Positions 44,984-56,636 are shown, numbered from the stretch's first letter. The stretch: 64,000 bases of DNA from Leptobrachium leishanense (GCA_009667805.1 CM019063.1:59504881-59568880), one strand, 5' to 3'. Made by a program: numbers and translations. Notes: a model not told the origin generated them from the sequence alone.

Positions 44984-46530
44984 TTACTGGTGCCCTCTGG
45001 CATTTCCCGCCGGTGAGGTAGACAACAGTCCTTCCAGGGCTTCCAACAGTCCCTTGACTCTATCCTTCTCAGGCTTTCGGCCTTTGCACTGTGCGCGGAA
45101 ATGGCCCATTTCTCCACACCCGAAACATCTCTTCTTAGAGAGCGGAGACATAGTTGCTTGTTGAGATTTGGTTAAAGGATTTGGACCAGACGCCACAGCA
45201 ACTCCCGTCGTCTGCATACCTGTGAGGAATTTCTGCATTTCTGCCTGCATCTCTGTCACCTTCATCAATACCCGGCACAGTTCCGCATGCGCTTGTTGCA
45301 ATTCAACTTGAGCTTCCTGAACTTTCTTGACGGTTTTGGACAATTCACCCCATTCAGGGAGGTTCGACTCTTTGGCAGCCTTCTCTGTAGATTTAAAAAC
45401 AACTAGATGTTCTTGTTCGTCCTCGTCAGATCCATAGGTATCTAGAGAGTCGCTTTCAGGTTGCAGGCCGTCGTTATGTCTCACAGGCTGTGCATAAGCC
45501 CTTTCCCCCCACCCGAAAGATTTCCCTTCTAGTAAAGCCTCTTCCTCTCGTACAACTCGGATCAGTTCCAGGTACTTTAACTCTTGGTTACCTGCTCTGC
45601 TTCTCAGCTGCATCATCACTGGATCTAGAGGTTGAGAGCCCCTCAGGATCTGTTTTATTCGGATCTTATCTACTTCGGCCGGTTCGGCCCCTTTCTTCAG
45701 GAGTATCTGGTGTAGAATCTTATCCAGGCGCCTCATGTACTCGGTCATCCTTTCACCTCTTCTCTGATAGGTGTGTTCGTACTGATATACCAATTCGGCC
45801 GCCTTTTCAGTTCGCCCAAAAACTTCTTCAAGAACGTTTAAATAATCCAAAGCAGTACAATCTTTTCTACTCAGTTTTAGGTTTCTCACCGCTTCTGACG
45901 CAGGTCCCTTTAAGCTCTCGGTGATCCTTTGCTTTTTCTGGGCCTCAGGGACATCCCACTCATCCAGAGCCTGCATCGCCTGTTCCACCCATTCTTCAAA
46001 CATTTCTTCTCCCGCCGGTGTTGGTACGTTTCCTGTAAAATTTCTTAACCGTCGATAACCGAAGTTAGTGTGAGGAGGGCTTGTTTTCTGACATTTAGCC
46101 AGTAGATCTCCAATAGCCACGATAAATTCAGGCCCTATCATGGCCAACGGACTAGGCACGGAAACACTTGCGGATTCGCCACGTGGCATACTTGGCTTAA
46201 TTAGTTGGACTTCCACCTCTTCGGCCAGTTTCACGCTCGTGCCCTGAAAACATGGCGGAACACCCTTTCTCCATTCGAAGAACATACATGTGAGAAGTAT
46301 CTGGGTTTTTTTTTAATGTCCAGTATTAACCCCCGATGATCTGGTGCTAGCGTGGCCACGGCCTGGCGAATCTGATCTTCAGCCCAAGTGTCTGCTGGAA
46401 TATCCATAACTATACAACATTCTGACTGGCTACTGTGCTCCCCACACCACTCGGCAACAGTGTCTGGATCCATATTTAACCCTTTAGATGCGGTTTTTCC
46501 AGAGACTGGATCCCGGAAACGAGCCCCCAC
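44984..46530 (-). pseudogene. gypsy Gag, PNMA-like, with frameshift
   Basis: Structural polyprotein forming the virus-like particle. The N-terminal part (46473-46240; VAEWCGEHSSQSECCIVMDI, WAEDQIRQAVATLAP) resembles the RNA-binding-like N-terminal domain of paraneoplastic Ma (PNMA) proteins. The main frame (46285-44984, 433 residues) holds the capsid (RRLRNFTGNVPTPAGEEMFE, EWVEQAM, VFGRTEKAAELVYQYEHTYQ), a coiled coil (about 300-350) and a CCHC zinc knuckle at about 387-400 (CFGCGEMGHFRAQC). The two parts lie in different frames, changing near the A-run at 46308-46316. PNMA genes are known to derive from Ty3/gypsy gag; the resemblance is by eye. Confidence 0.85.
46510..46529 (-). promoter_or_regulatory. 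gypsy primer-binding site, tRNA-Pro-like
   Basis: On the minus strand TGGGGGCTCGTTTCCGGGAT begins two bases after the 5' LTR. It resembles the proline-tRNA primer site used by gammaretroviruses but with two extra T in the middle. The exact isoacceptor is not determined. Confidence 0.75.
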
Positions 46531-46531
46531 G

Positions 46532-47608
46532 TGTAGCGCTCACTCCCGGAGGAGCCGCTGAAAATGAACCACGGGTCAGTCTCCCCGCACTAGGGAATAA
46601 ATATACTCCAACACAGTTGTGAGTTTTTATCATATAATAGTTTACTAAAATATTAAGCAGATGTCGAGACACGGTATTCACAAGTATTATTACAGTATTT
46701 TCGTATCACGGTAAAACGCGTAGCGGAAAAGAAACGAAACACGAGGCTTCGTATTTCGGAAAATAAAATATTCGCAACCGAACATAAAAGCAATGCAATT
46801 TCCCGATAGTTCAGAAAAAGGAGACACGCAGCAAAACCCCAAACATACAACCCCTTCGTATTACGGTAAACGCGCAACGGAAAAAGAGGAAAAATATATA
46901 TTCGGAACGTATCTTTATTTTTAACCCCTGTTCCGATTCATAAAAGAAAATGAGTCCTGCACAAGTTAAGTCCCAGAATGTAAAGAAGGTGTATATGTAT
47001 GTGTGTGGTACCCGGGTACTGTTCAACTGGCCAGTGAGTTTATTTAAGGAAAATCTTCGACTAGTCAGTTGGGGCCCTGTGGACTTTAAAGAGAAACAGC
47101 AGCTTGACCTTTAATCACAAACAGCCTTGGAGGCCTCTCACCCATCCGACGCAGGCTTTAGGCTCCGCTGACCCAGGACGTCTCTCCTCCGGATTTTGAC
47201 TGGGAATACTAGCGGCCGGATCCGTTGTCTAACTTTATGCCGCTTGTCCAGTTCACCGCCTGCTCTCCGCTCGATTCCGCCGGTCTGCAGCAGTGTCTGG
47301 GCTCTGGGCGAGTCTCCTTCTCCTCAGGCTAGGTGACCCAAACCGGAACAACAGGTCTCCCTCGGGCTTTGGGCCTAGATTCTCCTGCGATCTCCTCGGT
47401 GCGTCTGCTTTCTCTGCTTCCCTGGCGCGCTCTCGAACTTTCTCCACGAGGCAGAGGATGTAAGTCTCCAGTCCCCACCCACTTCCTGTCTCTTGCAAAG
47501 CATGCCGGGCATTGTAGTCCCAATGTCCAGTATCTCTGATCGCGATAGTCTCCATCTTGTGGCCAAAAATAGGTACTGCCACAGCAAGATTTTTAACACA
47601 GCGCTACA
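46532..47608 (-). repeat. gypsy 5' LTR
   Basis: 1077 bp, TGTAGCGCT...AGCGCTACA with a 9-bp terminal inversion. As the upstream LTR of the minus-strand element it should carry the promoter. No clear TATA box was assigned. Confidence 0.93.
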
Positions 47609-47935
47609 GATGCAAAATAAAAATAAACTCCAGAGTCCAAATGAATTCAAGTGGATTTATTCCAACACCAAGTAAAACAGACGATGCTTCGACCACAACT
47701 GGTCTTTGTCAAAGACCAGTTGTGGTCGAAACGTCGTCTGTTTTACTTGGTGTTGGAATAAATCCACTTGAATTCATTTGGACTCCGGAGTTTTTTATTT
47801 TGCATTTTTGGGACTATACCGCAAGAGACCTTCATTCCATTGATCCACCATGGGGGATGGTACCTGAGCTCTATCCTTTACGTTTGATAAAAAGATGGTA
47901 CCCGTGGATGCAGCCTTGGATACCTAACACAATGC
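47609..47935. mobile_element. Small fold-back element with GTCGAAACGTC core
   Basis: Arms of about 85 bp (47616-47700 and 47706-47803) are inverted copies: AAGTGGATTTATTCCAACAC, CAAGTAAAACAGACGA, then the CCACAACTGGTC fold. The centre reads GACCAGTTGTGGTC followed by GAAACGTCGTC. It has the same layout as the fold-back at 4259-6054 but lacks the CTGANGA hammerhead core. The gypsy element inserted at its left edge. Confidence 0.6.
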
Positions 47936-47940
47936 ATTAC

Positions 47941-48555
47941 TTAAAGGGATACTCTAGGCAACATGACCACCTAAGCTTTTTTAGGTGGACATGATGACCT
48001 AAGTATGCCATCTTATTTTGTCCCCCCTCTGCTCAGCCGATCGGCTGAAACAGCTGAGTGACGCGGAGGACTTTACTCCACCCTCCCAGCTATCAGTCAG
48101 CAGAGCGGGATTCATATTTCCCGCTTCTGCCGACTATTGCCGAGTAGGAGACGTCATCGTGCTTTCAGCGCGATGACGTCTCCAACTCGCCGCAGTAGCT
48201 GGCGGGAGCGAGCCGCCATCAAAAGTCGGCGGCTGTGATTAGTGTTACGCGCATCCTCTTGCACGTAACACTACTCGAAGAAGAGAAGAAGCCTGCTGAT
48301 TGGCTGGTTTACGTGAGAGGCGCGCATGCGTGCTTCTCACGTAAACCATTAGCTAAGTTGCAGAGTTACCACGACGGGAGCGGAAGAGGAGGGAGGTGAG
48401 TATAAAAAAAAATAAACGCCGGTGGAAACAAGTGGTTTTTAGGGTAAGTATTACATTAAAAAATAAAAATAAAAATACTGAATAACTAGGTAGGGCAATA
48501 GGTATAATATAATTTAAAAAAAGGGGTTGATTTTTAGCCTAGAGTGTTCCTTTAA
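47941..48555. mobile_element. T2/Kolobok-like MITE, complete
   Basis: Left TTAAAGGGATACTCTAGGC, right GCCTAGAGTGTTCCTTTAA: 19-bp inverted ends with one or two mismatches and TTAA at both edges. The interior has small hairpins (ACCACCTAAGC/TTAGGTGG; GACGTCATCG...CGATGACGTC; TTTACGTGAGA/TCACGTAAA). Non-coding. Confidence 0.88.
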
Positions 48556-49515
48556 CTTAAATTTCCTTGGCCATGTTGTCACATACATACATGATTTTTA
48601 CTTCATCACGTCACTGTGGGAAGTGGCTTACTCAATCATACCATATTATTCCTTAGATTTCTTATACATCCCTAAAACCATCATTATTGGTTGGTTGATT
48701 GGTTGATTGATGTTCATCTCACCGACAGTAAGGGGAGGAATATTCTGCCTTCCTGCTAACAGACCAGGCCTGGTATTTAATCCTGTAAAATAAGGAATGT
48801 TTTAAACATGCAACATGCTATATGCCTACAGCTTTTGCAAAATCGCTTATCCCTTCTGTGTAAGGTATTAGAAAAATCCCTTACTTTCCCAAGATCCCAC
48901 GGAGCACAGGGTAGACCACCCACCACTTCCTCTTGCTAACAGCAGTGGAAGACTGGGAACAAATAGTCCCCATTCTTCTTCAGTGTCTCCTGCATGACCT
49001 CATTCGCTATGGGTCGCACTGGGTTCCATGGATTCCAATGGACTCCAGAAGCAAATGCCATCAGTGGTGTACAGTATCAGTCAGCAGCTGAAAAATTTTC
49101 TGGCTTGAGCTGGTGGTGATACAGCAGCTCGGGCAGAATAGAGCCCCGGTAATGGTGAGCCGCAAATGGGGAAAGGCGTCGCAGCTTCTTCCAATATCGT
49201 CTCTCCAGTAACAGATTTGCATTGATCTGGCCATGAGTTGTTGGGACTTGGCAAAATTATGACAACATAGAGTTAAAGAAGAAGTCCTCCATATTTCTTA
49301 GGTACTTTGGAAACATTTTAAGTATTTTAAAGCTGCCATTTAAAAGCCATTTCTTAACATGCTGCTTATTGACCAAAAACCACAACTGCGGTGGAGCCGT
49401 TTGTCGTATTTCATTGCAGTGATTGTGGCTTTCCCTGTATAGCCCAGACATGAGAGGAGCTTTACTGAAATCCCTCAGCCTGCTAGTATTAGAAATTGAT
49501 CTCACTGAATTTAAA
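48556..49515. other. Unassigned sequence
   Basis: No recognised repeat or exon. A minus-strand open frame at 49257-49670 runs into the AT-rich repeat and has no motif. Confidence 0.45.
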
Positions 49516-50042
49516 GATGTGCATTCGTTTCGGAAAAATTCTGAATTTGGAACAAAATTTGATAATTTGTATTCGAAAGTACTTCCGAATAACGAATCGA
49601 TATGAATTTGAAATGAAACGGTATATAACGAATTTATTTCGTTGTACGCTCTGTGATCATCATAAAACAAAAATTTGAATAATTGATATCAACTATTGAA
49701 TTTGAAATGAGCTATCAAATTGATCTTAACTTGCAATACAAGTAATAATCAGCAAAGGAATTCATGAAACAAATTAATTTTGTTTCACTGTTTAATTTGA
49801 CTCAAATACTAAATCTGTGACACAGCTTAAAATTTAACCCTAACTTTTCTGATAACAGCAAAATTTGATTAATTGGGGTTTTATTTAGTGATCCAAAATT
49901 CGAATTGATATCAACTATCGAATTGATATATGGAATTCAAATCGATTCGAAATTTCAAATCGATCCAAAATGAAATTAGTTACAAAATTCCGAAAACGAA
50001 ATGATTTAAAAACAAAACAAATTTTTCAGCCATGCACATACA
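49516..50042. mobile_element. AT-rich hAT-like MITE, degraded ends
   Basis: Begins GATGTGCATTCGTTTCGG and finishes TTTTTCAGCCATGCACAT, echoing the TAGACATGTGCA ends of the hAT copies. The interior is full of GAATTTGAAAT/ATCGAATTGATA palindromes. No clean target duplication. Confidence 0.5.
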
Positions 50043-50470
50043 GTACCTAACTGAATTCCTGTGATGAGGTAAACCAATACTATAGTGTGCTGTCTTTAAG
50101 CATTTGGTATATATTCCACATGTTTTTGATGTCTGTTAAAAAAAAAAATTCAATAGCAATATTCTTTCGTGTGTACCAAAGGACTTTTGAAGTTTGAAAA
50201 TGTGTGAGCAGAGCCTTTAATTTTAATTATTTCCTTTTTTTATTTAGCTTTGAGCTGCTGCTCATCTGTTTTGTTTAACTCCAGGCGGATGAATAGTAAA
50301 ACCCAGCTAGCTCTAATTTATTAAACAAACAATATATTGTTTTATTGCGTGTATAAAAAAATATATATTTTCATTTTTTTTCAACATTTTTATTTAAATT
50401 GCTAAAATAATAACCTGGCTGAAACATTACTCCCCACTTCTGATTCCAAGCAGTCAACAACATACAAAGG
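50043..50470. other. Unassigned AT-rich sequence
   Basis: Nothing recognised. Confidence 0.5.
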
Positions 50471-50631
50471 TGAAACTCTGGAGAACTTTTGGGGAAGTGA
50501 AAGTTCTAGGTCAAAATAGCCAAACCAGAAAAATCCTCCCATTTATCTCACTTTCCAAATCAGCTATTTTGACCTAGAATTTTCACTTCTCCATAAGTTC
50601 AAGAGTTTTGCCTTTCTCCGAATAACCCTGA
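50471..50631. mobile_element. Short palindromic CAGGG-ended MITE, left end degraded
   Basis: AAGTGAAAGTTCTAGGTCAA and TTGACCTAGAATTTTCACTT are inverted arms. The right end CTCCGAATAACCCTGA is intact; the left lacks CAGGG. Confidence 0.6.
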
Positions 50632-51000
50632 TATTCCATACTTGCCAAGAGCCAAATTTCCACTTGCACCGCTTCAGTTATCACTCGCCCAAGGTGATTG
50701 GACAAGTGGAAATTTTGAGCCCTCATATGTTAAGTGACTTTGTATTTGTAAATATTCACTAAAGTTTAGATGAGAATCTAAAAAAGGACCAAAGTCTTCC
50801 AAAATCCCAGTCCCCAAAAGTCCATACCATTCAAGTCCCTGTACCCTGTGTACAGGTTTTACCACATGGTTGTGAATTACTGTATATATTAAACAGGTTA
50901 TGCTAGCACACCCCAGCATTACCAAGGCATTTTTATTATTCTGATACACTCTTAGAGATTGAAAAAATTGACTGTTTATCATTATTGATTCGTTGCTGTA
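50632..51000. other. Unassigned sequence
   Basis: Nothing recognised; a 102-residue minus-strand frame (50982-50674) shows no motif. Confidence 0.45.
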
Positions 51001-51185
51001 CAGGGTGTAATTCAGAGAGAGGTGAAACTCAGGAGAATGACTGGAGAAGTTAAAATTCTATGTAAAAATAGCCAAACCAGAAAAATTCTCTCATTTATCT
51101 CACTTTCCAAATCGTCTATTTTGACCTAGAATTTTTCACTTCTCCAGTCATTCTCCTGGTTTTCACCTCTCTCTGAATAACCCTG
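51001..51185. mobile_element. Short palindromic CAGGG-ended MITE
   Basis: CAGGGTGTAATTCAGAGAGA at left, CTCTCTGAATAACCCTG at right. The arms GGAGAATGACTGGAGAA and TTCTCCAGTCATTCTCC pair. Closely related to 22958-23109. Confidence 0.8.
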
Positions 51186-51933
51186 ATAGTGTTTTATTTG
51201 CCGCTCTTCACGCTGATATTTTTTTTTTCAATACTGTGATGTAGTCATAGGTAACCCTGCAATATGTGTAACTGTATTTTTCTCTTTTACTTGCCGTACC
51301 GATGTGTGAAGCAGGCAGGAAATAGAAAGACACAACGTTTTGGTAATGTGACATACAGATACTATTAAAAAGGTCAACGAACTCTGCAAGAATTGTCTTG
51401 GGATAAAAAAAAATAGATTTTTGAAAAAGAGAATTTCACTCATTATTTGCAGAAAGTAAATATGTTCAGATCTGTTATGTGTTTCATTCTAAACCAGCAT
51501 TTTAACTGAAGGATCAAACTAAAACCAGCAGGAAATGATCATAAGTGTAGAGAATGGTGACACTTTGAAGGAAGATAGTCGGCATCCATTGAAGTTACAA
51601 ACAGCTTGTTTCTCTGACGGACACAAGAAAGCACAAAGGGTTTTCCTGGATTCCAGTGATTTAATCATTTCATGTGTTTTTGTCAAATTGATCAAGTTGA
51701 CTTTCACCGATGGTACAAATCGATGCTGTAAATCATGTGACTCATTTAATGCTAGATTCGGCATCTGCCAGATTATAATACGCCGTGCTTTGTGTATTTG
51801 CATTTGCAACACTGTACACAAGGTACAACATATGGAGCTATTTTCAGATGTTATAAATGAAGTGACATATTTGCACAGAAATTATGGTCTCTGGAAATAC
51901 TGTAAATATGAAAAGGTTAAAATGTATGTTTGC
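51186..51933. other. Unassigned sequence with a non-convincing open frame
   Basis: A 143-residue plus-strand frame (51535-51966) is cysteine-containing but matches no family I know, and it ends inside the solo LTR. I do not call it a gene. Confidence 0.4.
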
Positions 51934-51938
51934 AATAT

Positions 51939-52893
51939 TGTCACGTTCGCGATGGCGCTCACCTAAAATCAGCGTTGTTTGGATCCTTATAGACAGATTA
52001 ACCTGATACCTGACTTGATGGCAGTTACTATTGCCACACCTAGCACTCCCAGCCAGGGAGGTGATGTATAATTCCAGATACTACTCAGCAGCAAGTGATT
52101 TCAGGACCAAATGTCTGCTGAGTGAAGGCAAGTTAACTATACACAGGTAGAGATAGTACAGTAAGACAAACAGAATTTGGTTCTGAAAAAGCGTAGTCAA
52201 TAGTACGTTCCGAGTTGGCACCAGAGAGGGTAGTCGTACAAGCAGGATTGGCAACAGAGAGGACTCCTACTTGTGCTCAGCAACATCTAAAGCACGCACA
52301 ATGAATTCATCAAGTTGCAGGGCAGGCCCGCAATGCGAGATAATACACAATGAAGTGTATATATGCATAGTACCAAACAGTTGACATGAGGGGTTGATAG
52401 ATTCAGCAACCTGCAGGGCAGACCTACAATCAGACCATGCGGTATGAGCTGTGCATTGGCTTACTACCAGACGGTTGCCATGAAAGATCGATAGATTCTG
52501 CAAGCTGCAGGGCAGACCCACAATCGGAGACCATGCGGTATGATCGGCACATACACTTAGCATAAACAGAGTATAACATGCAACAATAAAGGGCATGAGC
52601 GTAAGAATAGTCAACAGGCAATCCGGGTTTGATACACAATCAGGGTCCTTGTACAAGCAGAATTTGGCAACTAAGCAAAACAGATTGAGACCGTAACGAG
52701 ATCAGCTGGCGATGCGGGAATGAATCCACGTCAGGGCGAAGAGCTGAATCTCGCTTCCTGCTTTTAAGGCCGGCAGCTCTGTGTCACCAAGCCCCGCCCC
52801 CCATAGACACTGATCTGCCAGCTCGAGCTCCTGGCACCCGGCCAGCCAGCGATGCTGCCAGGCCCCCCAGGCACTGCGGGTGCTAATGTGTCA
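51939..52893. mobile_element. Solo LTR, 955 bp
   Basis: TGTCACGTTCGCGATGG at the left, GCTAATGTGTCA at the right (TG..CA), with a perfect 5-bp duplication AATAT (51934-51938, 52894-52898). Internal direct repeats of GCAGGGCAGACC with CAATC, GACCATGCGGTATGA, are at about 52315-52540. CCTGCTTTTAAGGCCGGCAG resembles the promoter-like block in the LTR at 39240. No internal coding region remains. Confidence 0.82.
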
Positions 52894-52965
52894 AATATTG
52901 TGTAGTTAAAAAAAAAGAAGTGGGAAAACAAACCGTGTTCACAAAACTGCCCCTTTGGATACTAT

Positions 52966-53845
52966 AAGGGGTTATTCAGAGACAGACGATCGGGCCCAAA
53001 ATTGCACCGAACAAATGAATTTCGCCGTACAGTGACATTTCGTGGCCATTCGGCTATTCAGAAAGCAGGCAATTTGCAAAATATTGGCGAATTGCCAGTG
53101 AAATACAGGGATGTTCGACGGCAGTGAAATCCCCCATAGAGAAGCAATGGTTAATCTATTCAGAGACACCGAACAGCAAAGAAATGTCAGTGAAATGCCC
53201 TGATTATTCGTGGTTTCATTGTTTAATCAGGCGAGTCCTATAGGTTTCAATGTAAAAAATATTCCTGTTTTCATTAAATATTTATTAAACCGTTTATTCT
53301 TTTAATTTGTAGCAAAAAGTCTCTATGATTTTTTTAGGCATTTTCTGAGATGTTTCCACAATTATTTTTTTAATAGCTATTTTTTTTTCTGCAACAGACC
53401 TTTTTATTATTATTCATAGGAACTTATATATTAATTCTAGGCATTTTCGTGCAGTAGACGTTTTGCAAACGGTTTTTAAAAGTTGCGGTTTGTGAGTATA
53501 TATATATTTTTTTTGTTTTAAGCGTTCGTTGGCTGTTTCCGGCAGCTGGTCGGCGCTCTGTTTGGCGGGTCGTCATATTTTTTTGTATCGTGTCGGCATT
53601 TTTCAGTGGATTTTTGGATCGATTCAGTGTTTTTTCGGTGTTGGATGCTTTCGGTGGGTTTGTGACGGTTTTTCCGACTGGTTCGTCGATTTTTGCTGCG
53701 GTTTTTCAGATGTGTTCGGTGGCTTGTTCCCTGCACTCTGAATGCTGAATTCACTGCAGGGTGAGGGAATTTGATTCCCCAAAGTGCGGGGAACGAAAGA
53801 GCACCGAAATTCCAGTGGAATTTCGTTGCTCTTTGAATAACCCTG
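52966..53845 (-). mobile_element. Long CAGGG-ended MITE
   Basis: Left AGGGGTTATTCAGAGACAG, right CTCTTTGAATAACCCTG. The interior follows 36717-37611 (AATAGCCG-type block, TATTAAACCGTTTATTC, GGCATTTTC, TTCGGTG-rich G/T segment, GAGCACCGAAATTCC/GGAATTTCGTTGCTC fold). Confidence 0.78.
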
Positions 53846-53873
53846 AAGGTGTTACTGTAATCTCCATATACAG

Positions 53874-55385
53874 TAGACATGTGCATTCGTTTTAGTACTA
53901 AAACGATTTAGTCAGAATTTTGGGATAATTTAGTTTTCGTTTGACTCAAGAGATACGAAACTGCTCAGTCCAAAAAACGAAGGAAACTAAAATAAAATGC
54001 ACTACATTTTAGTTTCAGTCCTTTTTGTGATATTACATTGAGTGAAGGAGACCAGCAATGAAGAGCGCAACATCACAAAGCTACAGAAAAGGTTTGTATG
54101 CGTAATCCTTCCCGACCCCTACCCGAAAATCTGACAGTGATAGAACGCCAGAATACTCACTCGCAGCACAGACAGCCAGCACAGGAGAGGAAACCTTTAC
54201 TTAACCCTTGCATGAGGCAGACAAGATGATAAAAGCAGCTGGAGAAGGAAAACATTCAAATAAATCACACTGAAAGCTAATGACAGAGGAGGGCTGGATA
54301 GTAAAAACTCCTTTATAACAAGCAGCGCTGGGAGAAGAGAGGGACTTTATAAACCGTGTGTTATCTCCTCTCCCGCTCTGCATAATAGGGGCTTAGGTCT
54401 GATACATTTTATATTATCCAGGAGCACTATCCCCCTTTCCTCATCTATAATACACGTTTTATATAAAGTCCCCTCTCCTCTCCCAGTGCTGCTTGTTATA
54501 AAGGTTTTTTTACGTCTGATACATTTAGTATCCAGCTCTCACAGTTACTGTCATTATGAGCCTTCAGTGTGATTTATTTGAATGTTTTCCCTAGATTTAA
54601 AGTGCTTTATTGTATTATAAAAATCTAATTGCACAGTCATCTCTTCTCTGAGCTTTCTGACCGATATACGTTAATATTTTCCTTCTCCCCTGCTTTTATA
54701 TTCCTGTGTCTCCCCCACAGAGATACAAAGTTTAAGTAAAAGTTCCCTCTCCGGTGCTGAATAAGCATTGCATTCCGAAATTCTGCACCCTCCACATGCC
54801 AATGCAGTAGGATGTTCTATACAGAGAGGGGTATTAATTAATGCAGGAGGATGTTATCTACATTATACAGACAGGGGTATTAATTAATGCAGGAGGATGT
54901 TCTATACAGTATACAGAGAGGAGCCTCTTTTTTTTAGCCCTTGAAATCCAATGGCTGTGAGCGCTGAGATCGTCTGCTTGTTATATTATCTCTCAGTACA
55001 ATGTATCAGGCTCAGCTGTTAAAGTAACTGTAACAGTTCTCAGAGTTTCAGTAAAACAAGGAAATAATATTGTTATAACCTCTTATATATAAAAATATTA
55101 TTTACTAGTTTTACTGAAACTCTGAGCAGTGTGATGAGCAGCAGTCAGTTACTGTAACAGCTTTGCCTGGCACATTGTCCTGAGAGTGAGTGATACTGTA
55201 ACAAGCAGCGATCTCAGCCCTCTGAGGAGCCACTACAATAGTAATTGTATTCACTGGTTTTCGGATGAATGAAATTAGTTTTCCTACTAAAGAACTGAAA
55301 ACAAATTTCTTTAGCAACTAAATAAATTGCATTTTAGGACTAATCCATTAGTTCAAAACGTAATTTTGTGCTGTGCACATGTCTA
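53874..55385 (-). mobile_element. hAT-like non-autonomous element, copy 2
   Basis: TAGACATGTGCA...TGCACATGTCTA with a perfect 8-bp duplication ATATACAG (53866-53873, 55386-55393). The sequence is the reverse of copy 1 along nearly its full length (TTAGTACTAAAACG first, CAAAACGTAATTTTGTG last), with a shorter internal repeat. No transposase ORF. Confidence 0.88.
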
Positions 55386-55393
55386 ATATACAG

Positions 55394-56049
55394 GCAAAAT
55401 TATGCAGCACATACAGGTATCATTTTTATATTCTATTGGTATTTCTTGGAAGCTGCATTGCTAATAATCTTATGATCACTACAAACCCCCATAAGCAGGA
55501 GATCTGAACATTTTATTATTTAGCTTTGTCACATTTACTTGGTTTGACACTAAGGTTATTTCTGCCTGTATGCTGATAATGCAGACCGTGAATGACATTG
55601 TGCAAGATAAGGGACACCATCTAGAGGTTAGAACCTTTCATTCCAGCAATATTTCTGTACAGTATTAAAACGTACATGAAAAATAAAAAAGAAGCAATTT
55701 TACATTTATTTTAGTATATTAACTATTTTGAAATAACGAGCTCTATGAAAAAATACTAATTGAATCTATGTTTAACTGTTAACTGTTTCATATAAATGTT
55801 ATTTTTTTCCCCAACAAACAATGCTAGTTAGTGAATGTGTTAAATATAAATATCAGCAACCAAAGTCAAGATAAATTGTTTTGCCTTAACTTGTTTTTTT
55901 CATAGCTTTGTTTTGTCTTATATGGTTTCTAAAGAGCTAACAGTAATTATCGGGAACAAATTGTAATGTTATATAAAACAATCCTTGTGCAGCAGCAAAT
56001 AATACATTTATGACAATTTCTTTACATATTGTTTGACCTTATGAGTTTC
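55394..56049. other. Unassigned AT-rich sequence
   Basis: Nothing recognised; possibly unique intronic DNA. Confidence 0.5.
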
Positions 56050-56427
56050 GTAAAGGGACACTACCACCAAAAATTTTTAAATGTGCCTTGTTTTTCTCTT
56101 GTATGTTTAGTTAAGAAAATATGTTACTCTATATGTCTCTGGGTGCATCCATTGTGTGATATTAGGTCTTGTATACTGCCCCCCACAGTATTGTTCCATC
56201 ACTTGCTCCTCGCTTTGTGGTTTTGGCCATAGAATTGATTGAATGGGATGATCACCGACTCACATCATGTATTCTGTGGGATGTATTCCGAGGACATCAC
56301 CAGTGGTAGATTAGAAGTCTCTTAAGCTTCCTGTCATATCTCATTCAGCTGCCATCTCTTATCACAGCCTGTAAAACAATAACCTCTTGCCACTTTATCT
56401 AAACATTCCCTCCTCCACCTCATTAAC

Positions 56428-56636
56428 TGTTACTGAGAGGGTGGTGGATACATGGAACAGTCTTCCAGTAGAAGGGGTAGAGGCCAAAACAGTAATTGAA
56501 TTTAAGCAAGCATGGGATAGGCATAAGGCTATCCTAAACAAAAGATAAATCCAGGTAAAGTATCCATGTAATTGGGCAGACTATATGGGCCGAAAGGTTC
56601 TTATCTGCCGACATTTTTCTGTGTTTCTATGTTTCT
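56428..56636 (+). mobile_element. CR1-like LINE 3' end
   Basis: GTTACTGAGAGGGTGGTGGA, then the FKQAWDRHKAILNKR-stop end of the ORF and the GGGCCGAAAGGTTCTTATC 3' UTR, finishing TTTCTGTGTTTCTATGTTTC. The flanking T2-like sequence rejoins (CTCATTA / AATACTGTAGATTAAATAA). Confidence 0.82.

Larger units (their letters stand above)
38783..47608 (-). mobile_element. Complete Ty3/gypsy LTR retrotransposon
   Basis: Two LTRs (46532-47608 and 38783-40297) enclose gag, protease, reverse transcriptase, RNase H and integrase in Ty3/gypsy order on the minus strand. A 4-bp duplication GATG (38779-38782, 47609-47612) flanks it. The LTRs start TGTAGCGC and end GCGCTACA. Once the 434-bp solo LTR is removed from the 3' copy, I see only about two substitutions and four small indels between them over 1.08 kb, so the insertion is recent. 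The reading frame is broken at several points. No envelope-like ORF lies between integrase and the 3' LTR. Confidence 0.95.

Noticed and set aside
47690..47760. Hammerhead ribozyme in the second fold-back
   Set aside because: GAAAC and a GTC are present, but the obligatory CTGANGA box is absent and no stem I pairing can be drawn.
51535..51966. 143-residue plus-strand open frame as a possible host gene
   Set aside because: No recognisable domain or splice context, and its end lies inside the solo LTR that begins at 51939.
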